Of a stretch of 64,000 nucleotides of DNA, positions 1 through 7,238 are shown piece after piece. The DNA comes from Jannaschia helgolandensis (GTDB lineage: Bacteria > Pseudomonadota > Alphaproteobacteria > Rhodobacterales > Rhodobacteraceae), in the NCBI RefSeq assembly GCF_900109285.1, contig NZ_FNZQ01000006.1, forward strand, positions 62,001 through 126,000. Direction: 5' to 3'. Within the stretch, counting starts at the first letter, position 1. Each line of letters opens with the position of its first letter. The notes beneath the pieces are model-generated. The model ran no database searches. It was not told the DNA's origin and saw only the letters and a program-made list of their open reading frames with translations. A program made the position numbers and the translations under genes.

Positions 1-938
1 AGCGCCTGCGCCCGCGCAGTGATGCCAAGCCGTTCAAGAATGACCCCTTGAGATATCATTGCGCTGACGCTGCATAGACTTGCCGGTGTGGCACGGGCGA
101 TGGCCTCGAAATCGACATGCGCGGTCAGATCGGCCTGACCGGGGTGGGCCAGTGGATCTTCGGGCGTATGGTTGCGCAGCGCCTGTAGCGTGTCGCCGCG
201 ACTGCGCCAGTGGCCGTAGTCAATGAAGATCGCGGTCCCGCCCCGTGCCACCCGCGACGCCACCGTGCCGACAATGCCTGGCAGGGCAGGGCAGCGTTCG
301 ACCAGAGTACCGTCGGGCAGGGGGGCGGGAACGTTGTGATAATTCAATTCCGGCACCGGCATGGCGGGACCCAGGGCAAAGGACAGCGCACCTTCGGTTT
401 CGGTCACCAGCCGCTCGCGCCATGTATTTCCATCGCGGACATGCTGGCGGACCGGCAGGGCGTCAAGAAATTCGTTGGCAAGAAGAAATGTCGGAAGATC
501 GGGCAGATCGTTCACGGTGCCGTGCCATGTGACATCGTGCCCGAATAGCGTGTCGGCCTGAATCTGTCTCAGCGTTTCGGACGCTTCGACCAGATGGACG
601 CGGGCCGCTGTGACGAATCCGGGAACAGCGCGCGTGGCGCGCAGAACGTCCGCCATCAACGTCCCCCGGCCCGGCCCAAGTTCAACCAGCGAGAAGAGTT
701 TCGGACGGCCCTGGTCGATCCAGACCTGCGCCAGACACAGGCCCAGCATCTCGCCGAACATCTGACTGATTTCCGGCGCGGTGATGAAATCGCCGCCCGT
801 GCCAAAGGGATCGCGGGTGGAATAATATCCCAGCGACGGGTGCAGAAGACAATCGGCCATATAGTCGGCGATGGTCAGCGGTCCGGTTGCGCGGATACGC
901 CCGATCAGAAGGTCGCGCAGGCGATGTGCGTCAGGCAC
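1..938 (-). CDS. Class I SAM-dependent methyltransferase, MidA/NDUFAF7 family (3' end cut by window edge)
   Basis: The family (COG1565) is the bacterial relative of mitochondrial NDUFAF7, which methylates an arginine of a complex I subunit; the bacterial substrate is uncertain. The visible part is about 312 codons of a usual 350 or so. Near the N-terminus a YYSTRDPFGTGGDF stretch is typical of the family, and around codons 85-95 the SAM-binding loop VELGPGRGTLM is clear. I place the start at a GTG whose first codons overlap the 3' end of lgt by 8 bases, which suggests translational coupling; no ATG lies upstream in frame without entering lgt further. The reading frame stays open to the left edge, where it ends in a family-like C-terminal region. 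Family call is firm; the substrate is inference. Confidence 0.88.
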   Translation of the reverse strand, partial: MPDAHRLRDLLIGRIRATGPLTIADYMADCLLHPSLGYYSTRDPFGTGGDFITAPEISQMFGEMLGLCLAQVWIDQGRPKLFSLVELGPGRGTLMADVLRATRAVPGFVTAARVHLVEASETLRQIQADTLFGHDVTWHGTVNDLPDLPTFLLANEFLDALPVRQHVRDGNTWRERLVTETEGALSFALGPAMPVPELNYHNVPAPLPDGTLVERCPALPGIVGTVASRVARGGTAIFIDYGHWRSRGDTLQALRNHTPEDPLAHPGQADLTAHVDFEAIARATPASLCSVSAMISQGVILERLGITARAQA

Positions 939-1851
939 GCGCCTTGTCGGACTGTGCCGCGTCCGACCGCGCCGCGCGCAGCGCCAGCCAGGCGGCGCCC
1001 AGACCCACGATCACCATCGGCAGGGATAGAACCTGACCCATTGTCATGCCGTAGTCGCCCAGGCTGACGACATACCCCAGTGGATTGTCCGGCGTGATAT
1101 ACTGTGCATCCGCCTGCCGGAAATATTCGACGAAGATGCGCGCGAAGCCATAGCCGGCCAGGAAAATGCCGCAGATCATGCCGGGAATTTTCAGCCCGCC
1201 CCGAAGCGCGATCACCCAAAGCACGACCAGCAGAATGACGCCTTCCAGAATCGCCTCATAGATCTGGCTGGGGTGCCGGGCGCAAAGCTCTCCGACGTTG
1301 GAGCAGGCCTGCGCGGCGCTGCCCGGAAAGACCACGGCCCAGGGCAGGTCGCTGGGACGGCCCCAGAGTTCTGCGTTGACGAAGTTGGCCAGCCGGCCCA
1401 GTCCAAGTCCAAGCGGCGTGGCGAGGGCCCCGATATCCAGGATCGACCGGATTGGAATTCCGTGGCGTCTTGCGAAGAATATTATCGCCAGTCCTGTCCC
1501 GATCAGGCCACCGTGGAATGACATGCCGCCCTCCCAGACGGCCAGAATTTCCGCCGGGTTCGCCATGTAATAGCCGGGTTGATAAAAGATCACGTATCCC
1601 AGGCGCCCGCCCAGAACGATAGCCAGCGTAACCCAGGTCATCACGTCTTCGACCTGCAACGGCGTCATCGGCGATTTGCCTCCGCGCCAGAGAGCGGGGC
1701 GCATCACAAGCCAGCGCGCCATCAGCCAGCCTCCGACGATGCCGAGGATATAGGCGGCGGCATACCATTTCGGCGCAATTTCGAATCCGGCGATCGAAAC
1801 ACGGAAGATATCGGGCGAAATGTTCGGGAATGTGATGACCATGTTATTCAT
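931..1851 (-). CDS. lgt: Prolipoprotein diacylglyceryl transferase
   Basis: Lgt transfers a diacylglyceryl group from phosphatidylglycerol to the lipobox cysteine of prolipoproteins in the inner membrane, the first step of lipoprotein maturation. The 306-residue protein has seven or so hydrophobic segments and the family signature region GRLANFVNAELWGRPS near residue 145, plus the conserved HGG in MSFHGGLIG around residue 100. I chose the ATG giving MNNMVITFPNIS because homologues begin close to this and an upstream extension is low-complexity and unlike Lgt. The gene heads a two-gene unit with the methyltransferase gene, whose GTG start overlaps the lgt stop. It diverges from ubiK across a 127-base spacer that must hold both promoters. 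Confidence 0.95.
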   Translation of the reverse strand: MNNMVITFPNISPDIFRVSIAGFEIAPKWYAAAYILGIVGGWLMARWLVMRPALWRGGKSPMTPLQVEDVMTWVTLAIVLGGRLGYVIFYQPGYYMANPAEILAVWEGGMSFHGGLIGTGLAIIFFARRHGIPIRSILDIGALATPLGLGLGRLANFVNAELWGRPSDLPWAVVFPGSAAQACSNVGELCARHPSQIYEAILEGVILLVVLWVIALRGGLKIPGMICGIFLAGYGFARIFVEYFRQADAQYITPDNPLGYVVSLGDYGMTMGQVLSLPMVIVGLGAAWLALRAARSDAAQSDKARA

Positions 1852-1978
1852 GGGGTCGCAATGCCTGCCCCCTGCAATCCCGTCAATCCCTTTGCGATCA
1901 CGGGCTGGTGAAGCGCAGATCTTGAGACTTCGACGCGATGACCCCATATGAAGCGCAGCAAACCCGGAGACCCAGATT

Positions 1979-2248
1979 ATGCAGACCCGCAACCGTTTTA
2001 TGGATGACATCGGTCAGTTGATGACCAACGCGATGGGCGTGGCGCAGGGCGCGAAGTCTGAAGCCGAGACAGCGATGAAATCATTGCTGGACCGCTGGAT
2101 GGCAGACCGCGATTTCGTCACGCGCGAGGAATTCGACGCCGTACGTGCCATGGCCCAGAAAGCCCGCGAAGAAAATGACGCGTTGAAGGCTCGTCTGGAC
2201 GCGATGGAAGGAACCGGGGCGAAAAAGACCACAGCCAAAAAAAGCTGA
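1979..2248 (+). CDS. ubiK: UbiK-type accessory factor (BMFP domain)
   Basis: This 89-residue protein belongs to the YqiC/UbiK family (COG2960), small coiled-coil trimers that in enterobacteria assist aerobic ubiquinone biosynthesis together with UbiJ and bind membranes. The N-terminal half is an amphipathic helix rich in Met/Ala, the middle (residues 45-80) is a heptad-like coiled coil containing FVTREEFDAV, and the C-terminus is a Lys-rich tail, all usual for the family. A GGAGA sequence sits about nine bases before the ATG. The gene is alone between divergent lgt and the convergent threonine aldolase gene. The role in ubiquinone synthesis is transferred from gamma-proteobacterial relatives. 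Confidence 0.82.
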   Translation: MQTRNRFMDDIGQLMTNAMGVAQGAKSEAETAMKSLLDRWMADRDFVTREEFDAVRAMAQKAREENDALKARLDAMEGTGAKKTTAKKS

Positions 2249-2308
2249 GCTTCGTACCGGGTCAGACGCGGAGCCTTCGGCGGAGATGTTCCTGCCAGGA
2301 GGTAAAGT

Positions 2309-3340
2309 TCAGCCTGCGAACAGGGTCAGCAGGGCGTCGACCTCGGCGTTCGTCTTGGTAAAGTCGCAGACCAGACGGCACAGCGGCCCGCCCGCAGCAT
2401 CATCGGCTTCGTCCATCAGATAATAATCTGCCTTGTTCAACGCCCGGTCGTGGGTCGCGCGGGGCAGACGGGCGAAGATCATGTTCGCCTGCGGCTCCCA
2501 CTCCATCATCGCGCCAAGATCGCGCAGGCCGGTGGCCAGTCGCGCGGATGCGGCGTTGGATGCGCGGGCGTTCTTCAGCCACAGGTCATCGGCCAGATAG
2601 GCCATCATCTGCACCGACAGATAACGATGCTTTGACCATAGTTGCGCGCCGCGCTTGCGCCGCAGTTCCATTTCGCGGTGCCGGGCCGGATCGCGTATTA
2701 CAATGGCCTCAACTGCCATACAGCCGTTCTTGGTGCCGCCGAAACTAACCATATCGAAGCCGCGCACCATATCCGCCGCGGAACATGCCAGCGCAGCACA
2801 TGCGTTGGCAAAGCGCGCCCCGTCCAGATGAGTGGCGAAGCCGCCGTTGCGGGCCATCGTGGTCAGGTCGCGCAATTGGTCCAACGTATAGAGCGTTCCG
2901 GCCTCGGTCACGTTGGTCAGGCTGAGCGCGCCTTTCTGGACGTTGTGCAAGGATACACCTGTGCGCCCGATCTGTGCGGCCAGCGCGTCTGCGTCGATGC
3001 GACCGTCGGCCCCATCGACCAGCACCAGCTTCGCGCCGCCGGTGAAGAACTCGGGCGCACCGCATTCGTCTTCTTCGATATGCGCGATCCGGTGGCACAG
3101 CACCGCGTCCCAGGGGTTCACCAGACCGGCCAGCGCCAGCGCGTTGGCCCCGGTGCCGGTCGCGACGAGCAGGACCTCGGCTTCTGGCCAGTCGAACAGG
3201 GTGCGGAGTGCATCGCGCACGCCGGGCATCCAGGGGTCGTTGCCATAGGGCATCGCCGCACCGGTGTTGGCGGCAAGGATGGCATCCATGATCGCGGGGG
3301 CCACCGGGCCGGTGTTGTCGGAAGCAAAGTTCAGGTTCAT
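2309..3340 (-). CDS. ltaE: Low-specificity L-threonine aldolase
   Basis: A PLP-dependent fold-type I enzyme that cleaves L-threonine or allo-threonine to glycine and acetaldehyde. The 343-residue product begins MNLNFASDN, a family-typical start, and has the PLP-lysine region SFGGTKNGC near residue 200 and the HLDGARF aspartate motif near residue 168. The ATG overlaps by one base the stop codon of the upstream ycgN-like gene (TGATG), so the start is well fixed and translation is probably coupled. It is the last gene of the ribF - ycgN - aldolase operon. Nothing unusual in length or motifs. Beta-eliminating lyases are the nearest alternative family, but the whole protein fits COG2008. Confidence 0.92.
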   Translation of the reverse strand: MNLNFASDNTGPVAPAIMDAILAANTGAAMPYGNDPWMPGVRDALRTLFDWPEAEVLLVATGTGANALALAGLVNPWDAVLCHRIAHIEEDECGAPEFFTGGAKLVLVDGADGRIDADALAAQIGRTGVSLHNVQKGALSLTNVTEAGTLYTLDQLRDLTTMARNGGFATHLDGARFANACAALACSAADMVRGFDMVSFGGTKNGCMAVEAIVIRDPARHREMELRRKRGAQLWSKHRYLSVQMMAYLADDLWLKNARASNAASARLATGLRDLGAMMEWEPQANMIFARLPRATHDRALNKADYYLMDEADDAAGGPLCRLVCDFTKTNAEVDALLTLFAG

Positions 3341-3834
3341 CACGCGCCTCCCAACGGTTCCTCGATCACAAAATCCTCCCAATCGTCATCGTCGGGGACC
3401 AGCGTTTCGTTCACTGTCTCGTCTATCAAGGACGCGCCCGCTTTGTGTGGTGACATCGGGTCGCCGGTCAGAAGTGGATGCCAGGCGGGCAATTCACGAC
3501 CTTCATGCAGGCGGCGATAGGCGCAGGTCTCGGGCATGAAATAGGCCGCCTTCGGCAGCGTCGCAGGGGTCAGCACGACGCATTCAGGGACATGCAGAAG
3601 CCGCAGGTCGTAGTTGGAGCATCTGCAGGTGCGGTCGTCGAACAGGCGGCAGGCGATGCGGGTCAGGGCGACTTCGCCCGTTTCTTCGTCTTCCAGTTTG
3701 TTAAGACAGCACTTGCCGCAGCCATCGCAAAGCGCTTCCCATTCCTTTTGGGTCAGGTCGGTCAGCGCGCGCCTCCAGAAGGCGGGCCGCAGTCCGTCGC
3801 GATCGATAGGGTCGGAACGAGGGTCAGAGGGCAT
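3340..3834 (-). CDS. YcgN/UPF0260-type cysteine-cluster protein
   Basis: A 164-residue protein of the YcgN family (UPF0260), whose biochemical role is not established; the conserved cysteines suggest a metal or Fe-S site. Visible cysteines are in CDGCGKCC near residue 37, CRLF and CRC near residues 62-71, and further ones around residues 85 and 103, matching the family pattern. It overlaps the upstream ribF gene by 11 bases and the downstream aldolase start by one base, so the three genes form a tightly packed transcript. The co-location with the FAD-synthesis gene is a fact of this window; any functional link is inference. Confidence 0.85.
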   Translation of the reverse strand: MPSDPRSDPIDRDGLRPAFWRRALTDLTQKEWEALCDGCGKCCLNKLEDEETGEVALTRIACRLFDDRTCRCSNYDLRLLHVPECVVLTPATLPKAAYFMPETCAYRRLHEGRELPAWHPLLTGDPMSPHKAGASLIDETVNETLVPDDDDWEDFVIEEPLGGA

Positions 3835-4741
3835 TCAGCATCGCTTTCGCACGATCGGCGTCGGCCTTCATCTGGGCGATCAGCGCGGGCAGTCCGTCGA
3901 AATTCAATTCCGGGCGCAGATAGTCGACCAGCCCGACCGAGATGTGGCGGTCGTAAAGATCACCGTCGAAATCGAACAGGAATGTTTCGATATTCGGGGT
4001 ATTTTCGCCGAACATCGGTCGCACACCAAGCGAAGAGACGCCGTGATATGCTCCCGCCTTCGGTCCTTCCAGCACGTCGACCAGCACGGCATAGACACCC
4101 AGTTTCGGCAGGTGCAGCCCGTCGACCGACAGGTTGGCGGTCGGATAGCCAAGATCGCGCCCGCGTTTTGCGCCGTGCAGGACGGGGCCTTCGATCCGGT
4201 GCCAGTGGCCCAGCAACTCGGCGGCGTCACGCGGACGACCCTCGGTCAGGGCGCTGCGGATGGCAGTGGACGACACCGGTGCATCACCGCCCAACAGATC
4301 GGCAATGGTCACATCGAAGCCAAGCCGTTCGCCGCCGTCGCGCAGGGCCACAACATCGCCCGCACGGCCCTTTCCGAACCGGAAATCCGCCCCGGTGACG
4401 ACATGCGACAGACCCAAACCATTCGCCAGCACATCGGCCATGAAAACCTCGGCGGTGAGCTGGGCGATGGCGGGAAACGGCAGTTCGAACAGCAGATCAA
4501 CGCCCAGTTTCGCCAACCGGTTGGAACGCGCTTCGGACGACATCAGACGGAAGGGCGCGCCGCCGGGGGCGAAGACCTGCCGGGGATGCGGCTCGAACGT
4601 GACGACGCCCAGCGGTGCGTCGCGTCGGGCAAGGTCAAGCACGTGCTGATGCCCGCGGTGCACGCCATCGAAATTACCCACCGCAGCCGATGCACCGCGC
4701 GCGTCGGCGGGAATGTCGTGATGGGTCCGGAAAATCCGCAT
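3824..4741 (-). CDS. ribF: Bifunctional riboflavin kinase / FAD synthetase
   Basis: RibF phosphorylates riboflavin to FMN and adenylylates FMN to FAD in the cytoplasm. The 305-residue protein has the N-terminal adenylyltransferase domain with GNFDGVHRGHQ near residue 20 and TFEPHPRQVF near residue 50, and the C-terminal kinase domain with GYPTANL near residue 195 and the NIETFLFDFDGDLY region. The chosen ATG gives MRIFRTHHDIP, the usual family start; a longer in-frame ATG exists 36 bases upstream but adds nothing conserved. It is the first gene of the ribF - ycgN - threonine aldolase unit and follows a MaoC gene after 86 bases. Confidence 0.95.
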   Translation of the reverse strand: MRIFRTHHDIPADARGASAAVGNFDGVHRGHQHVLDLARRDAPLGVVTFEPHPRQVFAPGGAPFRLMSSEARSNRLAKLGVDLLFELPFPAIAQLTAEVFMADVLANGLGLSHVVTGADFRFGKGRAGDVVALRDGGERLGFDVTIADLLGGDAPVSSTAIRSALTEGRPRDAAELLGHWHRIEGPVLHGAKRGRDLGYPTANLSVDGLHLPKLGVYAVLVDVLEGPKAGAYHGVSSLGVRPMFGENTPNIETFLFDFDGDLYDRHISVGLVDYLRPELNFDGLPALIAQMKADADRAKAMLNAL

Positions 4742-4827
4742 GACCGCCGGGCTAGCCCGCCCGTTCAGGCGGTGCAAGCGGGCGGCCCGCTCGCGATGTT
4801 ATTTCGACACGTTGACGGGTATCGTAA

Positions 4828-5271
4828 TCAGTCGAACTTGCGCGACGGGGCCAGCACGACGGCCTCTCCCTTCAGGACTTTCCTGCCGTCGATGGCGCAG
4901 TGCGTTTCCATCGTAACGCGGCGTTTGCCAAGGTCCATGTCCACGACCGTCACCACTGCTTCGACCATGTCGCCGGGACGGACCGGAGCCAGAAACTTGA
5001 GCGTCTGTCCCAGATAGACAGTGCCGTGGCCGGGCAGTTGTTCCCCGATGACCGCTGAAATCAGCCCGGCAGTCAGCATGCCATGGGCAATGCGACCTTC
5101 GAATATCGTGTCTCGGGCGTAATCGTCGTCCAGATGCACCGGGTTATGATCGGTTGAAACTTCAGCGAACAATTCGATATCGCGGTCGGTGATGACCTTC
5201 CGCAGGCTGCGGGACATGCCGATTTCGATATCCTCGATGCAGATCGAGCCGCGCGGGGCGTTGTCGAGCAT
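4828..5271 (-). CDS. MaoC-family (hot-dog fold) enoyl-CoA hydratase-like protein
   Basis: A 147-residue single hot-dog domain. The hydratase-2 catalytic signature is visible: STDHNPVHLDDDYA around residues 37-50 followed by FEGRIAHGM, with the Asp/His pair expected of R-specific enoyl-CoA hydratases (PhaJ-like). The likely reaction is hydration of a trans-2-enoyl-CoA to the R-3-hydroxyacyl-CoA, feeding polyhydroxyalkanoate or fatty-acid metabolism; the substrate is not shown by sequence. I chose the ATG preceded by GGAGGA seven bases upstream, giving MLDNAPRGS, rather than the longer upstream ATGs. The upstream region is unusually AT-rich and contains a perfect inverted repeat, so it likely has its own promoter. 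Confidence 0.85.
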   Translation of the reverse strand: MLDNAPRGSICIEDIEIGMSRSLRKVITDRDIELFAEVSTDHNPVHLDDDYARDTIFEGRIAHGMLTAGLISAVIGEQLPGHGTVYLGQTLKFLAPVRPGDMVEAVVTVVDMDLGKRRVTMETHCAIDGRKVLKGEAVVLAPSRKFD

Positions 5272-5313
5272 GGGGCGTCCTCCGAAATTCGTCATACGCA
5301 ACATATACGGCAA

Positions 5314-5328
5314 TGCCGCATCGCGGCA
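5314..5328. promoter_or_regulatory. Inverted repeat TGCCGC-N3-GCGGCA upstream of the MaoC gene
   Basis: A perfect 6-bp inverted repeat separated by ATC lies 43-57 bases upstream of the MaoC start, within an AT-rich stretch (5290-5380) unlike the surrounding coding DNA. Further TTGC half-sites flank it. It could be an operator for a repressor or part of a promoter; no regulator gene is adjacent, so the assignment is inference. Confidence 0.3.
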
Positions 5329-5377
5329 ACATCATAAGTAATAATGCTTCACAAAAGTTGCATAAATAGGACTTATA

Positions 5378-6250
5378 TTACCGCAACGTTCCGATCACAT
5401 AGGTCGGAACGATACCTGTTTCGGCCAGATATACCTCCAATTTCGCAGGATCGGGACTTCCGCCTGGGGCCGTTCCCGTTTCTGCGGCACCCAGTCCCCC
5501 CGAGATGAACAAAAGGTCCAGGTCTTCGCCCATTGCGCCCGCCGCATCAGTCAACGGTCCGTCACCGATGGCCAGGATCGCGCTGTCTGGCACATCGGCG
5601 ACTGCCGCCAGCCGTCGTCGCGCCAAATCGTAGATCGGCGGATGCGGTTTGCCGAAATACAGACTCTCACCCCCCATTTCGGAATAAAGTTCTGCCAGTG
5701 CGCCGGCACACCACTCCCGAACCTCGCCCCGGTCAACGACGATATCCGGGTTCGCGCAGAGCAGCTTCAGGCCGCGTGTCTTCGCTGCCAGAAACTCGGG
5801 TCGCATGACCGACGGGTCGGCCTGCGGGTCGAAGGGGCCGGTGCAGACAACGCCCTCGGCCTGATCCAGCGGAACGCGGGTGATAGTCATCGGGTCGGAG
5901 AGAATCGCCGGCGGCTCAAAGAACCCGAGGTCGTGATCGGGGCCCAGATGCCAGACCCTGGACCCCACAGCGCCCCGAAACAGCGCCAGCCGGGCTGAAT
6001 CGCCGGAGGTCGCAATGGCGTCATAGGCATCTTCCGGCACACCGAAGCCCGCGATCTGTTTGGCCACACCTTCGCGGGGCCGGGGTGAATTGGTGACCAG
6101 AACGACCCTGCCTCCGGCGCGACGATAGGCCGTCAGCGCCTCGACCGCGCCGGGAATCGCGCGCACGCCATCGTGGACGCAACCCCAGAGATCGACAAAC
6201 AATGCCTGATACTGGCCGGAGACCTGTGAAAGGGACTGAATGATCTGCAT
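5378..6250 (-). CDS. TIGR01459-family HAD-type hydrolase
   Basis: A 290-residue HAD-superfamily phosphatase of the alpha-proteobacterial TIGR01459 group (HAD-IIA, NagD-like). Motif I is FVDLWGCVHDG near residue 18, where Trp replaces the usual second residue position context but the nucleophile Asp is kept; motif II is LVTNSPRP near residue 53; motif III/IV is AIGDGPLTDAAGA near residue 230. The substrate is unknown; sugar phosphates or small nucleotides are usual for HAD-IIA. A GAGG sits six bases before the ATG. It is preceded by the Hint gene on the same strand with an 86-base gap, so it may have its own promoter. Confidence 0.87.
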   Translation of the reverse strand: MQIIQSLSQVSGQYQALFVDLWGCVHDGVRAIPGAVEALTAYRRAGGRVVLVTNSPRPREGVAKQIAGFGVPEDAYDAIATSGDSARLALFRGAVGSRVWHLGPDHDLGFFEPPAILSDPMTITRVPLDQAEGVVCTGPFDPQADPSVMRPEFLAAKTRGLKLLCANPDIVVDRGEVREWCAGALAELYSEMGGESLYFGKPHPPIYDLARRRLAAVADVPDSAILAIGDGPLTDAAGAMGEDLDLLFISGGLGAAETGTAPGGSPDPAKLEVYLAETGIVPTYVIGTLR

Positions 6251-6336
6251 GTCGCGGCCTCGGCAGTGGGGGTCAATCGACCCCTACCTACAGGACGCGG
6301 GGGCAGGGTCCAGCAGTCGCGATTGACGGTGCGCAC

Positions 6337-7098
6337 TCAGACCCCTGTCATCGCCAGGCCCTGTGCTTCGGAGACGGTCAGATACGGGATGCGCGGTGCA
6401 TCAAACCCTGCACCGGACGCGGTCTGCGGGAACAGTTTCCCCATGTCGGATAACATCGTGCGCGTCAGATTGCGCCCGGTGGCGCGGGCGGGGTGATAAC
6501 TTTCGACCGGCAGGTTCCCGACCAAGATGGCTTCCTGACCTGAACAGGCGATGCCGTATACCGTCACCTCGCCCTGTGGCACGATGGCGGTGATGGAGTG
6601 GCCATCCTCGAAGGCACGGATCGGGGCGAAAGCCTGCAATCCGCCGACCAGTTTGTGGCAGCGCGGACTGTCGATCAGGATATTTGCATGTGCCCCCAGC
6701 AGGACATCGTGATCCGGGCCGGACGCGCCGAAGGCATGGGCCGCAACACGAAAGAACATCGGTCGCTCTGCCCCTGCGTCATAGCTGCGCGATCCGATCC
6801 AGTCGATCTGTGCCGTGCCGCCGCCGCGCACGGCAACGCGGTCACCGGGAATCAGATCCTCGATCGGGACAGGACCGCGAATGCCGCGCAAAAGGGCACC
6901 GCGCGCGAAACTTGAGACGGAGGCCTCGATTTCGGGAGTATCGGGAAGTGCGCGACGGTCCCACGTGGCAAGGCCGCGAGTATCGACCCAAGACAGGTCA
7001 TAGCTTGCCAATGTCCGGTGATCGGGCCCGTCAATGGTGTCGTGGGTCCCCGGAACAGGGCTGAACGAGGTTGAAGGAAGCCGTTGATAGGCAGACAT
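6337..7098 (-). CDS. Hint-domain protein, FARG subgroup (no cysteine nucleophile)
   Basis: A 253-residue protein with a Hedgehog/intein (Hint) type fold common in Rhodobacteraceae. The block PVPIEDLIPGDRVAVRGG near residues 78-95 followed by IDWIGSRSYD is the usual Hint start, and VESYHPARATGRN near residue 210 is a conserved C-terminal block of this subgroup. In self-cleaving Hint proteins the first residue of the fold is Cys or Ser; here the position reads FARGALLRG, so the classical nucleophile is missing and autoprocessing is not expected. An AGGACGG sequence precedes the ATG. It diverges from the TPR-sulfotransferase gene. The biological role is unknown; such proteins are often surface or secreted-system associated. 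Confidence 0.78.
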   Translation of the reverse strand: MSAYQRLPSTSFSPVPGTHDTIDGPDHRTLASYDLSWVDTRGLATWDRRALPDTPEIEASVSSFARGALLRGIRGPVPIEDLIPGDRVAVRGGGTAQIDWIGSRSYDAGAERPMFFRVAAHAFGASGPDHDVLLGAHANILIDSPRCHKLVGGLQAFAPIRAFEDGHSITAIVPQGEVTVYGIACSGQEAILVGNLPVESYHPARATGRNLTRTMLSDMGKLFPQTASGAGFDAPRIPYLTVSEAQGLAMTGV

Positions 7099-7238
7099 GA
7101 CGGGGCCGTCCTGGCGTTAGCAGTCCCCACCGCTGGCATCGGTTCTAATCGGTTTTGATCGGTATATCTACGGTGCAGCCTGAAACAATCGGTTTCCCAA
7201 TGTCTTTTGGAGCGGGAATCTCCATGGTAGGCGGGGCC

